Source: Paraburkholderia silviterrae (GTDB taxonomy: Bacteria > Pseudomonadota > Gammaproteobacteria > Burkholderiales > Burkholderiaceae). From it: 44,406 nt of DNA. The number at the start of each line of letters is the position of its first letter. Position 1 is the stretch's first letter. A program made the position numbers and the translations under genes. The notes beneath the pieces were generated by a model. The model was not told the DNA's origin and ran no database searches. It saw only the letters and a list, made by a program, of their open reading frames with translations. Below, piece by piece: positions 18,164 through 26,113 of the stretch. The stretch is taken from assembly GCF_004353915.1 (NCBI RefSeq), contig NZ_SMRP01000010.1:1-44406 (forward strand). Direction: 5' to 3'.

Positions 18164-19072
18164 CTACACGCCCTCGGCCGTCAACAAGCGCAATTGTTCG
18201 AGCAGTTTGACGGCAGGGCTCGGCAGGATGCCCTGGCGGCGCCGGAACGCGGTCAGCGTGCGCCGTCCCACCACGCCGGGCATGTCGAGCGTATCGAATA
18301 CGCCCGCCTTGCTTTCGGTCACATACATCGTCGAGGCCATCCAGCTCAGAAAGCCCGAGCGCGCGACGAGACTCTTGAGCACCGTGATCGAGCGCGTCTC
18401 GACGACGACATTGGGCAAACCGAGCCCAAGCGCTGCGAACGCCTGCTGCATGTGCTCGAACGGCCCCGTGCCGCGCGGCGGGATGGCCCATTGCTCGTGG
18501 AGCGTGTCGGCGAGCGTGAGGCCGGGCTTGCTGCGCAGCGGATGGTCGAGCGCGGCCACCACGTAGCTCGCGTCTTCCCAGCGGCAATCGGCAATGGCCG
18601 CAATCTCATCCGTGTCCGGCACCACCATGCTCAGCGCGAGATCGATCTCGCGTTTGACGAGTGCGTCGGCGAGCCGGTCCCACACGCCTTCGATGATTTC
18701 CACGCGCAGGTTCGGCCACTTCGCGAGCACGCCGCTCACCGCGAGCGGCAGCACGAGGCTCGCGATGCTGCCCACCGCGCCCACACGGATCGTGCCGCGC
18801 GCGAGGCCGCGCATGGCGTCGATCTCCTCGCGCGCTTGCTCGGCTTCGCGCTGCAAGAGAATGGCATGCGGCAGTAGCGCTTCACCCACGGCGGTCAGAT
18901 GCATGCCACGCGAATGCCGCTCGAAGAGCGGCGCGCCCACCTGCTCCTCGAGACGGCGGATCGCGCGGCTCAACGCCGGCTGCGTGATGTGCAGGGTGTC
19001 GGCGGCGCGGCCGAGACTGCCGCAGGCGACGATGGTTGCGAAGGCATGGAGTTGCTGGAGGTTGTAAGTCAT
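18164..19072 (-). CDS. LysR-family regulator of the aromatic 2-oxo-acid cluster
   Basis: The 302-residue protein has a LysR helix-turn-helix at about 4-63 (LQQLHAFATIVACGSLGRAA, TQPALSRAIRRLEEQVGAPL) and a substrate-binding domain from about 90 (GTIRVGAVGSIASLVLPLAV). LysR proteins bind a small-molecule inducer and usually activate a divergent target. Here the target is the decarboxylase gene starting 104 bases away. Its start codon lies inside the 42-bp element that recurs upstream of the transporter gene, so it may repress its own expression while activating the pathway. The inducer is probably an aromatic acid or 2-oxo acid; that is inferred from the neighbours. Confidence 0.92.
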   Translation of the reverse strand: MTYNLQQLHAFATIVACGSLGRAADTLHITQPALSRAIRRLEEQVGAPLFERHSRGMHLTAVGEALLPHAILLQREAEQAREEIDAMRGLARGTIRVGAVGSIASLVLPLAVSGVLAKWPNLRVEIIEGVWDRLADALVKREIDLALSMVVPDTDEIAAIADCRWEDASYVVAALDHPLRSKPGLTLADTLHEQWAIPPRGTGPFEHMQQAFAALGLGLPNVVVETRSITVLKSLVARSGFLSWMASTMYVTESKAGVFDTLDMPGVVGRRTLTAFRRRQGILPSPAVKLLEQLRLLTAEGV

Positions 19073-19107
19073 GCCTGAACGTAATGCCTTTTCGCAAATT
19101 CGGCAAT
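19066..19107. promoter_or_regulatory. Candidate LysR binding element, copy 1
   Basis: This element begins AAGTCATGCC, continues GAACGTAATGCCTTTT and ends GGCAAT. It matches 33 of 42 bases of the element at 23440-23481, including 24 of the first 27. It covers the LysR start codon and ends where the -35 of the decarboxylase promoter begins, a usual position for LysR-type sites. Confidence 0.82.
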
Positions 19108-19135
19108 TTGTGGTTACCCGAGGCGCATCGATAAT
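19108..19135 (+). promoter_or_regulatory. Predicted sigma-70 promoter of the decarboxylase gene
   Basis: TTGTGG at 19108-19113 (-35), a 16-base spacer and GATAAT at 19130-19135 (-10). The ATG follows 41 bases after the -10. The -10 starts 23 bases after the last base of the LysR element, the same spacing as at the transporter promoter. Confidence 0.65.
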
Positions 19136-19176
19136 GGCTCGTCAATCAAACGCGCCCATCTCAAAGGAGGCCTCGC

Positions 19177-20868
19177 ATGACAGGCAGCGCGCCGCAACAG
19201 AATTCAGGGCAGGAAGGGGCGCAGCGCTCCGGCAATACCGGCGATACCGGCAATACGACCCCGGCCGGGGCCACGGCGGCGTGGACCGTGCGCGACGCGG
19301 TGATCGACTTCGCGCGCCGCGTGGGCATGACGTCGGTCTTCGCGAACCCCGGCTCGACCGAGCTGCCGATGTTCCGCGACTTTCCCGCCGATTTCCGTTA
19401 TGTGCTCGGGCTTCATGAGGCCGTGGTCGTCGGGATGGCGGATGGCTATGCGCAGGCCACCGGCAACGCGGCGCTCGTGAACCTGCACTCGGCGGCCGGC
19501 GTCGGCAACGCGATGGGCAATATTTTCACGGCGTTTCGCAACCGCACGCCGCTCGTCGTCACGGCGGGCCAGCAGGCCCGCTCGATCCTGCCCTTCGATC
19601 CGTTTCTCGCCGCCACGCAGGCGACCGAGCTTCCCAAGCCCTATGTGAAATGGAGCATCGAGCCCGCGCGCGCGCAGGACGTGCCGCTCGCCATTGCGCG
19701 TGCCTATTCCATCGCGATGCAGGAGCCGCGCGGTCCTGTGTTCGTGTCGATTCCAGTCGACGACTGGGATCAGCCGGCCGACCCCGTGCCGTCGCGCGCG
19801 CTTGCTTGCACGACGCGCCCTGAGCCCGCGATGATGGCGCGCATCGGCGCGTTGCTCGACGCGTGCGAGCGGCCCGCGTTCGTGGTGGGCGGGGCCGTCG
19901 ACCGCGCGGGTGCAGCCGAGGACGTCGTGCAACTCGCAGAGCGCCATCGCGCGCGCGTTTTCGTGGCTCCCATGACGGGCCGCTGCAGCTTCCCCGAAAC
20001 GCATCGGCTTTTCGCGGGTTTTCTGCCGGCCATGCGCGAGCGCATTGTCGAATTGCTCGACGGCCACGACGCGATCTTCGCGATTGGCGCGCCCGCGTTC
20101 ACATATCACGTCGAGGGGCAAGGGCCGCACGTCCCGCCGGGCGCGCAACTGTGCCAGCTCATCGACGACCCCGGCGTGGCCGCATGGACGCCCGAAGGCC
20201 TCATCGCGGTCGGCAATGTGCGGCTCGGCGTGCAGGACCTGCTCGCGCGCCCCGCGCCGACCGCCCCTTGCGCGCGCGAGTTACCAGCGCCGCGAGTGCT
20301 GCCGCCGCGCGCCTTGCCGCCCGAAGCGGCGGGCGAGCGCATGTCGGTCGCATTCGCGTTGCAGACGCTTGCCGAGGTGCGCGATCCGCACGGCATCGTC
20401 GTGGAGGAGGCGCCAAGCGCGCGCCCGGTGATGCAGGCTTATCTGCCGATGGCCCGCGCAGGCACGTTCCTCACGATGGACAGCGGTGGCCTCGGTTACG
20501 GCATGCCCGCAGCGGTGGGCGTGGCGCTGGCGCGGCCGGGCGAGCGCGTGACCGCCCTGATCGGCGACGGATCCAGCATGTATTCGATCCAGGCCATCTG
20601 GAGCGCCGTGCAGATGAATCTGCCGATTACGTTCGTCATCCTGAATAACACGCGCTATGCCGCGTTGCAGGACTTTGCACCCGTGTTCGGCTTCGCGAAG
20701 GAGGATCCCGTGCAGGGCACCGATCTGCCAGGCCTCGATTTCGTGACGCTCGCGGCGGGTATGGGCTGCACCGGCGTGCGCGTGACTGAAGCGGCGCATC
20801 TCGCCGGCGTGCTGCGCGCGGCGCTCGTCGCGAGTGGCCCCGCGCTCGTCGAGATCGTCCTCGCCTGA
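19177..20868 (+). CDS. mdlC: Benzoylformate decarboxylase-like ThDP enzyme
   Basis: The 563-residue protein has the three-domain layout of ThDP-dependent decarboxylases. Ser60 (ANPGSTELP), Glu81 (GLHEAVVVG) and His104 (VNLHSAAG) have exactly the spacing of Ser26, Glu47 and His70 in Pseudomonas putida MdlC, and His311 (FTYHVEG) fits its His281. The ThDP/Mg motif starts GDGS at 463-466 and continues to NN near 490. The expected reaction is benzoylformate to benzaldehyde plus CO2. An N-terminal extension of about 35 residues, Gly/Thr/Asn-rich, is not in MdlC. A strong AAAGGAGG precedes the ATG. It is the first gene of a pathway operon with an aldehyde dehydrogenase 56 bases downstream. A related aromatic 2-oxo acid could be the true substrate. 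Confidence 0.82.
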   Translation: MTGSAPQQNSGQEGAQRSGNTGDTGNTTPAGATAAWTVRDAVIDFARRVGMTSVFANPGSTELPMFRDFPADFRYVLGLHEAVVVGMADGYAQATGNAALVNLHSAAGVGNAMGNIFTAFRNRTPLVVTAGQQARSILPFDPFLAATQATELPKPYVKWSIEPARAQDVPLAIARAYSIAMQEPRGPVFVSIPVDDWDQPADPVPSRALACTTRPEPAMMARIGALLDACERPAFVVGGAVDRAGAAEDVVQLAERHRARVFVAPMTGRCSFPETHRLFAGFLPAMRERIVELLDGHDAIFAIGAPAFTYHVEGQGPHVPPGAQLCQLIDDPGVAAWTPEGLIAVGNVRLGVQDLLARPAPTAPCARELPAPRVLPPRALPPEAAGERMSVAFALQTLAEVRDPHGIVVEEAPSARPVMQAYLPMARAGTFLTMDSGGLGYGMPAAVGVALARPGERVTALIGDGSSMYSIQAIWSAVQMNLPITFVILNNTRYAALQDFAPVFGFAKEDPVQGTDLPGLDFVTLAAGMGCTGVRVTEAAHLAGVLRAALVASGPALVEIVLA

Positions 20869-20924
20869 GATCCTCAGGCATGCCTCACGATTGTCACTAA
20901 GCAGTTCGAGAAAGGAGACAGACT

Positions 20925-22379
20925 ATGAAGACCGTGTCGATGCTGATCGACGGCGCGCCGATGCGCTCACGCAACGGCGCCACCTTCGAGCGCCGCAATC
21001 CGCTGGATGGCGAAGTGGCGTCGCGCGCGCCCGCCGCGACCGTCGCCGACGCCCTTGCGGCCGTCGATGCCGCCGCCGCCGCGTTTGCTGCGTGGTCCGT
21101 GCTCGGGCCCGGCGAGCGCCGCGCGCTGCTCACGAAGGCCGCGCATGCGCTAGAGGCCAAAGCCGATGCCTTCGCGGCCGCGATGGCCGCCGAAACCGGC
21201 GCATCGGCGCTGTGGGCCGGCTTCAACGTCCACCTCGCCGCGGCGGGGCTGATCGAAGCGGCCGCGCTCACCACGCAGATCGCGGGCGAGCTGATTCCTT
21301 CCGACGTGCCGGGCAGCCTGGCGATGGGCGTGCGCCAACCCGCGGGCGTCGTGCTTGGCATGGCGCCGTGGAATGCGCCGGTGATTCTCGCCGTGCGTGC
21401 CATCGCGCTGCCGCTCGCCTGCGGCAATACGGTTGTGCTCAAGGGCTCCGAGATTTGTCCTGCCACGCACGGGCTCATCATCGAGGCGATGCAGGAGGCG
21501 GGCTTGCCGCGCGGCACCGTGAATTTCGTGACGAATGCGCCGGAGGACGCCGCGCAGATTGTCGACGCGATGATCGCGCATCCGCGCGTGCGCCGCGTGA
21601 ACTTCACGGGCTCGACGCGCGTGGGGCGCATCATCGCCGAGACCTGCGCGAGGCATCTGAAGCCCGCCGTGCTAGAGCTCGGCGGCAAGGCGCCGCTCGT
21701 GGTGCTCGACGACGCCGATCTCGACGCGGCCGTGGACGCGGCGGTCTTCGGCGCGTTCGCGAATTCAGGGCAGATCTGCATGTCCACGGAGCGCATCATC
21801 GTCGACGAAAGCATCGCCGACGCTTTTGTCGACAAGCTGGGCGAGCGCGCCCGCGCCTTGCCGCTAGGCGATCCGCGCGAGGGCGGGGCGGTCGTGCTCG
21901 GGTCGGTTGTCGACATGCGCACCGTCGAGCGCTGCAACGCGCTGATCGACGATGCGCTCGCACGCGGCGCGACGCTCGTGTGCGGCGGCAAGGCCACGAG
22001 CACGCTCATGCCCGCCACGCTGCTCGACCGCGTGACGCCCGCCATGCGCATCTATCACGAGGAATCGTTCGGGCCCGTGAAAGGCATTGTGCGCGTGCAC
22101 GGCGAAGAGGCCGCCATCGCCTGCGCGAACGACAACGAGTATGGGCTCTCCGCGGCGGTGTTCAGCCGTGACACGGCGCGCGCGCTGAACGTGGCGAGAC
22201 GCATCGAGTCGGGCATCTGCCACATCAATGGGCCGACCGTGCATGACGAAGCGCAGATGCCGTTCGGCGGCGTGAAGGCGAGCGGCTTTGGGCATTTCGG
22301 CGGCAAGGCGGGTATCGCCGAATTCACCGATTTACGCTGGGTCACGCTGCAGACCGGGCCGCGCCACTATCCATTCTGA
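20925..22379 (+). CDS. NAD(P)-dependent aromatic aldehyde dehydrogenase
   Basis: The 484-residue protein is a full-length aldehyde dehydrogenase. It shows the PWN motif (Asn150), the cofactor-site lysine (VLKGSE, Lys173), NFTGSTRVG, the general base Glu251 (LELGGKAP) and the catalytic Cys285 (SGQICMST). Features such as GMAPWNAPVILAVRAIALPL and the HYPF-type ending fit the salicylaldehyde/vanillin/benzaldehyde dehydrogenase group. Following a benzoylformate-decarboxylase-like enzyme, it would oxidise benzaldehyde to benzoate. GAAAGGAGA lies before the ATG. The next gene starts 13 bases after its stop, so the three are one transcript. Confidence 0.88.
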   Translation: MKTVSMLIDGAPMRSRNGATFERRNPLDGEVASRAPAATVADALAAVDAAAAAFAAWSVLGPGERRALLTKAAHALEAKADAFAAAMAAETGASALWAGFNVHLAAAGLIEAAALTTQIAGELIPSDVPGSLAMGVRQPAGVVLGMAPWNAPVILAVRAIALPLACGNTVVLKGSEICPATHGLIIEAMQEAGLPRGTVNFVTNAPEDAAQIVDAMIAHPRVRRVNFTGSTRVGRIIAETCARHLKPAVLELGGKAPLVVLDDADLDAAVDAAVFGAFANSGQICMSTERIIVDESIADAFVDKLGERARALPLGDPREGGAVVLGSVVDMRTVERCNALIDDALARGATLVCGGKATSTLMPATLLDRVTPAMRIYHEESFGPVKGIVRVHGEEAAIACANDNEYGLSAAVFSRDTARALNVARRIESGICHINGPTVHDEAQMPFGGVKASGFGHFGGKAGIAEFTDLRWVTLQTGPRHYPF

Positions 22380-22392
22380 TCAGGATGACGAA

Positions 22393-23346
22393 ATGAGTGA
22401 AGCTATGAAAATCGCGATTCTGGGCGCGGGGGCGATGGGCTCGCTCTTTGGCGGACTGCTGGCCGAGGCGGGGCACGACGTGACGCTCGTCGATATCGAC
22501 GACGCGCACCTCGACGCGATCCGCCGCGACGGCCTCAGTCTTGTCACCGACGCGGGCGAGCGTGTCGTGAGGAATCTGCGCGCATGCCGCCCCGAACAGG
22601 CGGCGCACGCCCCGGAGCTGCTGATCGTCTTTACCAAGACGATGCATACGGAGGCCGCGCTCGCCGCGTCGCGGGCGCTGCTCGGAGCGCAAACGGCGGT
22701 GCTCTCGCTGCAGAACGGCCTTGGAAATGTCGAGCGCCTCGAGCGCAGCGTGCCGCGCGCACGCATCATGGTGGGCATGACGACCTGGCCCGCCGACAAG
22801 CCGGGACCGGGGCGGGTCGATTCGCACGGCGCGGGCGCGATCCGGATGATGAGCGCGGCGGGCGACACCAGTGCGGACAGTGCGGCGAGCGCGAGCCTCG
22901 CGCGCATCGTGAACGCCCTGAACGCAGCAGGCCTGCAATGCACGGCCGACCCCGACGTGTGGAGCGCGATCTGGGAGAAGGTCGCGTTCAACGCGGCGCT
23001 CAACAGCCTCTGCGCGGTGACGCAGTGCACGGTGGGCGAGCTTTCGAACGTGCCGGACGGCGAAACACTTGCGCTGAAGATCGTGGCGGAGGTGGCCGGC
23101 GTGGCGCGCGCACACGGCGTGGCCGTGGACGAATCGCATATCGGCGAAACCGTATTGCACGCGCTCGCGCACCATCGCGCGCATCGGCCGTCGATGTTGC
23201 AGGACGTGCTGGCGGGTCGCAAGACCGAGATCGAGTCGATCAACGGCGCGGTCGTCGCGGCGGCGCGGGCGGTGCCCATCGCGGCGCCGTGCACGGAAAC
23301 CTTGCTGCATCTCGTGCGGCTCGTGGAGGCGCGCAATTCACATTGA
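22393..23346 (+). CDS. Ketopantoate-reductase-family 2-hydroxyacid dehydrogenase
   Basis: The 317-residue protein starts with the Rossmann motif GAGAMG (11-16). It has Lys82 (FTKTMHTE), Asn108 (LQNGLGN), Lys196 (IWEKVAFNAALN), Ser267 and Glu279 (SMLQDVLAGRKTEIESING), the substrate-binding and catalytic set of the family. Ketopantoate reductase (PanE) makes pantoate for coenzyme A, but some family members are D-2-hydroxyacid or D-mandelate dehydrogenases. Its place directly after a benzoylformate decarboxylase and an aldehyde dehydrogenase favours oxidation of an aromatic 2-hydroxy acid to its 2-oxo acid. That assignment is inference; a true PanE cannot be excluded. ATG 22393 has AGGA upstream; ATG 22405 is possible. 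Confidence 0.75.
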   Translation: MSEAMKIAILGAGAMGSLFGGLLAEAGHDVTLVDIDDAHLDAIRRDGLSLVTDAGERVVRNLRACRPEQAAHAPELLIVFTKTMHTEAALAASRALLGAQTAVLSLQNGLGNVERLERSVPRARIMVGMTTWPADKPGPGRVDSHGAGAIRMMSAAGDTSADSAASASLARIVNALNAAGLQCTADPDVWSAIWEKVAFNAALNSLCAVTQCTVGELSNVPDGETLALKIVAEVAGVARAHGVAVDESHIGETVLHALAHHRAHRPSMLQDVLAGRKTEIESINGAVVAAARAVPIAAPCTETLLHLVRLVEARNSH

Positions 23347-23400
23347 ACTCGCGCGTTGAGCCTGCGCCCCGAATCCGTGCGTCGGAGGACGCATGGCGCG

Positions 23401-23438
23401 CAAGAGGGGCAAGAGGGGGCAAGAGGGGGCAAGAGGGG
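23401..23438 (+). repeat. 10-bp G-rich tandem repeat with G-quadruplex pattern
   Basis: CAAGAGGGG(G) repeats four times, giving G-runs at 23406-23409, 23415-23419, 23425-23429 and 23435-23438 separated by identical 5-base CAAGA loops. This satisfies the usual four-run G-quadruplex pattern on the plus strand. It abuts the second LysR element, upstream of the transporter promoter. Confidence 0.85.
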
Positions 23439-23439
23439 C

Positions 23440-23481
23440 AAGTCATGCCCGAACGTCATGACTTTTGCGTAACGAGGCAAT
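23440..23481. promoter_or_regulatory. Candidate LysR binding element, copy 2
   Basis: The element contains a perfect inverted repeat, AAGTCATG (23440-23447) and CATGACTT (23457-23464), with 9 bases between, and ends in GGCAAT. It matches copy 1 at 33 of 42 positions. It could also be read as a weak terminator hairpin followed by TTTT after the dehydrogenase gene, but the match to copy 1, including its distance to the -10, favours an operator. Confidence 0.8.
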
Positions 23482-23503
23482 GCCCGGCGCGCACGCGGGC
23501 GGC

Positions 23504-23509
23504 CATACT
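23504..23509 (+). promoter_or_regulatory. Predicted -10 box of the aromatic acid transporter gene
   Basis: CATACT at 23504-23509 starts 23 bases after the last base of the LysR element, exactly as GATAAT does at the decarboxylase promoter. No good -35 is seen, which is common at activator-dependent promoters. Confidence 0.55.
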
Positions 23510-23572
23510 GACGCGATCCACAAAGCATCGGAAAGCGCTCACGGGCGCATAACAAGACATGGAGACATTTCG

Positions 23573-24961
23573 ATGAACTACGTATCCACGGAGGGCGTGA
23601 CCTCACGCGGGAATGTGGCGCTCGACGGCAGGACCGTTGACATTGGCCATGCGCTCGACGACGGGCCCTTCACGCTGCTCCAGAAGTTCGTCGTCGTGCT
23701 CGCGGCGCTGTCGATCGTCGTCGACGGCTTCGACGGCCAACTGATCGGCTTCGCGATTCCGACGCTCATGAAGGAATGGGGCGTCACGCGCAATGCGTTC
23801 GCGCCGGTGGTAGCGTCGGGCCTCGTCGGCATGGGCATTGGCAGCGCGGTTGCCGGACTTTTCGCCGACCGCTTCGGTCGGCGCTGGGCGGTCATCGGCA
23901 GCGTGCTCGTGTTCGGCGTGGCCACCTGCGCGATCAGCCTCGCGCCGAACGTCGCGACGATTGCCGCACTGCGCTTCGTGGCGGGGCTCGGCATCGGCGG
24001 CGCGCTGCCCAGCGCGACGACGATGACCGCGGAGTACACACCCGCGCGCAACCGTACGTTCGCGGTCACGGCGACAATCGTCTGCGTGCCGCTCGGCGGC
24101 ATGCTCGCGGGACTGTTCGCGGGACAGGTGTTGCCGGTCTATGGCTGGCGCGGCCTGTTCGTCGCGGGCGGCGTGCTCCCGCTCGTGCTGGCGGTCGCGC
24201 TGCTCGCCGCTTTGCCCGAGTCGCCGCGCTTTCTTGCGCGCCGCGCCCGCCGCTGGCCCGAGCTGGCCCGCCTGCTCGGCCGCATGGCGCGCGAAGTCGC
24301 GCCGGACGCCACGTTCACCGATGTGCGCGAGCAGAAAGCGGAAAAGCATGTCGGCTTTACGGCGCTCTTTCGAGACGGCCGCGAACGCGATACCGCCGCG
24401 ATCTGGGCGGCATTCTTCATGTGCCTGCTCGCGGTGTACAGCGCGTTTAGCTGGCTGCCCTCGATGCTCACGGCCGAAGGGCTTTCGGTCTCGCTCGCGG
24501 GCTACGGACTCAGCGCCTACAACCTGGGCGGCGTGATCGGCGCGCTCGCCTGTGCGCTCGCGATCACACGCTACGGCTCGCGCTGGCCGTTGCTGCTGTG
24601 CTGCGCGGGCGGTGCGGCGAGCGCCTGGATACTGCTCGGCGTGGGCGCCACGCAGCACACAGGGCTCCTGATCTTCGGGCTCGGCTTGCACGGGCTGTTC
24701 GTGAACGCGGTGCAATCGACGATGTATGCATTGTGCGCCTACGTGTATCCCACTAGCGTGCGCGCGACCGGTACGGCGTCGGCGCTCGCGTTCGGACGCG
24801 TCGGTGCGATTCTCAGCGCGTTCGCGGGCGCGGCCGTCATTACCGCGGGCGGCGCGTCGGCCTATCTGCTGATGCTCGGCGCCGCCATGGCGGCCGTGCT
24901 GTTAGCGCTTGCCATGGTGCGCCGTCATATTCCGGCGGCGCAAACCGCAAAGGTCGGCTGA
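23573..24961 (+). CDS. MFS aromatic acid:H+ symporter (AAHS family)
   Basis: From ATG 23573 (GGAGA upstream) the protein has 462 residues and about 12 membrane helices. Family marks are SIVVDGFDGQLIGFAIPTLM in helix 1, GLFADRFGRRWAVIGS between helices 2 and 3 and LPESPRFLARRAR before the central loop. AAHS transporters such as BenK, PcaK and MhpT import benzoate-like acids with protons. It follows the 2-hydroxyacid dehydrogenase by 226 bases and has its own copy of the LysR element, so it probably imports the pathway substrate under the same regulator. The exact substrate is not readable from sequence. Confidence 0.87.
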   Translation: MNYVSTEGVTSRGNVALDGRTVDIGHALDDGPFTLLQKFVVVLAALSIVVDGFDGQLIGFAIPTLMKEWGVTRNAFAPVVASGLVGMGIGSAVAGLFADRFGRRWAVIGSVLVFGVATCAISLAPNVATIAALRFVAGLGIGGALPSATTMTAEYTPARNRTFAVTATIVCVPLGGMLAGLFAGQVLPVYGWRGLFVAGGVLPLVLAVALLAALPESPRFLARRARRWPELARLLGRMAREVAPDATFTDVREQKAEKHVGFTALFRDGRERDTAAIWAAFFMCLLAVYSAFSWLPSMLTAEGLSVSLAGYGLSAYNLGGVIGALACALAITRYGSRWPLLLCCAGGAASAWILLGVGATQHTGLLIFGLGLHGLFVNAVQSTMYALCAYVYPTSVRATGTASALAFGRVGAILSAFAGAAVITAGGASAYLLMLGAAMAAVLLALAMVRRHIPAAQTAKVG

Positions 24962-25024
24962 CTGCGCGACGCCCGCGCCGCAGGTGAGCCAAACGCGCAT
25001 CACGGCGGGCATCCGCCACCGCTT

Positions 25025-26101
25025 CTAGCCGAACGTGAACGAATAAGCACGCACGCCGGGATCGAGAAAGCGGATTTCGAAGGTGCGATCGGCAATCTCG
25101 CCATGCTGGCGCACCAGCTGATAGAGACGCTGCTCCGTCACCACGCCGTCGCCGTTCGCATCGACATCGGCGCCGTGGTTCGCGCCCGGCGCGGCGCCGT
25201 CGACCGTCACGCGAAAGCGCACGGGATGGCCGTCGGCGGCGGGGCCGAGCACGAGATGCAGATCGCGCGCATGAAAGCGATAGACGATGCTGCCGCCCGC
25301 GTGGTCGAGGTCCGTGTGCTCGGCGCCGAGCGTCCACGTGCCCGTGAGCGCCCATTGATTCAGATCCAGCGGGCCGGCGGCGTAGCGGTGCGGGGCGTCG
25401 GCGACAGGCTCGCCGGGCGAGGCGAAGCCATGCGCCTTCTCGTAGCCCAGATACGTCTCGGGCGACTCCATTGCGTTCATGTCGGGCGCGGCCTGGGCAC
25501 CCGTGGCCGTGTCGGTGACGAAGCCGCCCGGCAGATTGCGCGCGCCCGCCTGCGTGAGCAAGTCGCGGATGACCTGTTCGGATTCCTGATAGTTGCCTTC
25601 GCCGAAGTGATGATGGCGGATATTGCCCTGCGCGTCGATGAAATAGTGCGCGGGCCAGTATTCGTTGCCGAAGGCGCGCCAGATCGCATAGTTATTGTCG
25701 ATGGCGACGGGATAGTCGATCTTGAGCTCGGCCACCGCGCGGCGCACGTTGCCGATGTCCTTTTCGAAGGCGAACTCGGGCGCGTGCACGCCGATCACGA
25801 CGAGCCCGGCGGCGCGGTACTTGTCGGCCCACGCCTTCACGTACGGCAGCGCGCGCAGGCAGTTGATGCACGAGTAGGTCCAGAAGTCGACGAGCACGAC
25901 CTTGCCCTTGAGGGCGGCGGCCGTGAGCGGCGGCGAGTTGAGCCATTGAACCGCGCCGTCGAGCGGGGGGAGCATGCCTTCGATGGGCAACGCCTGGGAC
26001 TGTGCCGTGGAGGTCTTGATGGCGGCGGGTGGTGCGGTGGGCTGTTGCGCGTCGGCGTGTGCGAGCGCCTGTGTGCGCGTGGGCGCGAGGCGGTCGAGCA
26101 C
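25025..26101 (-). CDS. DipZ-like C-terminal part: thioredoxin domain plus sugar-binding-like module (separated by stop codon)
   Basis: The 358-residue frame carries a thioredoxin-like/redoxin domain at about 45-200 with the active-site pair Cys78-Cys81 (TYSCINC), then GVHAPEFAFE and PAHYFIDAQGNIRHHHFGEG, and a C-terminal beta-rich module (RFRVTVDGAAPGANHG) like that of mycobacterial DipZ. In intact DipZ proteins this part follows a CcdA membrane domain in one chain and works outside the cytoplasmic membrane. Here the upstream CcdA frame ends at TAA, and this frame continues in phase five codons later at a GTG with no clear ribosome site. Made alone it would have no signal peptide or membrane anchor, so it is probably non-functional unless readthrough or fusion occurs. 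Confidence 0.75.
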   Translation of the reverse strand: MLDRLAPTRTQALAHADAQQPTAPPAAIKTSTAQSQALPIEGMLPPLDGAVQWLNSPPLTAAALKGKVVLVDFWTYSCINCLRALPYVKAWADKYRAAGLVVIGVHAPEFAFEKDIGNVRRAVAELKIDYPVAIDNNYAIWRAFGNEYWPAHYFIDAQGNIRHHHFGEGNYQESEQVIRDLLTQAGARNLPGGFVTDTATGAQAAPDMNAMESPETYLGYEKAHGFASPGEPVADAPHRYAAGPLDLNQWALTGTWTLGAEHTDLDHAGGSIVYRFHARDLHLVLGPAADGHPVRFRVTVDGAAPGANHGADVDANGDGVVTEQRLYQLVRQHGEIADRTFEIRFLDPGVRAYSFTFG

Positions 26102-26113
26102 GTCCTGTTCGAG

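Noticed and set aside
20876..20885. AGGCATGCCT palindrome before the aldehyde dehydrogenase as a third LysR site
   Set aside because: It shares only the CATGCC core with the two real elements and has no promoter next to it.
23440..23466. Intrinsic terminator after the ketopantoate-reductase-family gene
   Set aside because: The hairpin has only four T residues and is far better explained as the second copy of the LysR element, given the match to 19066-19107 and the conserved spacing to the -10.
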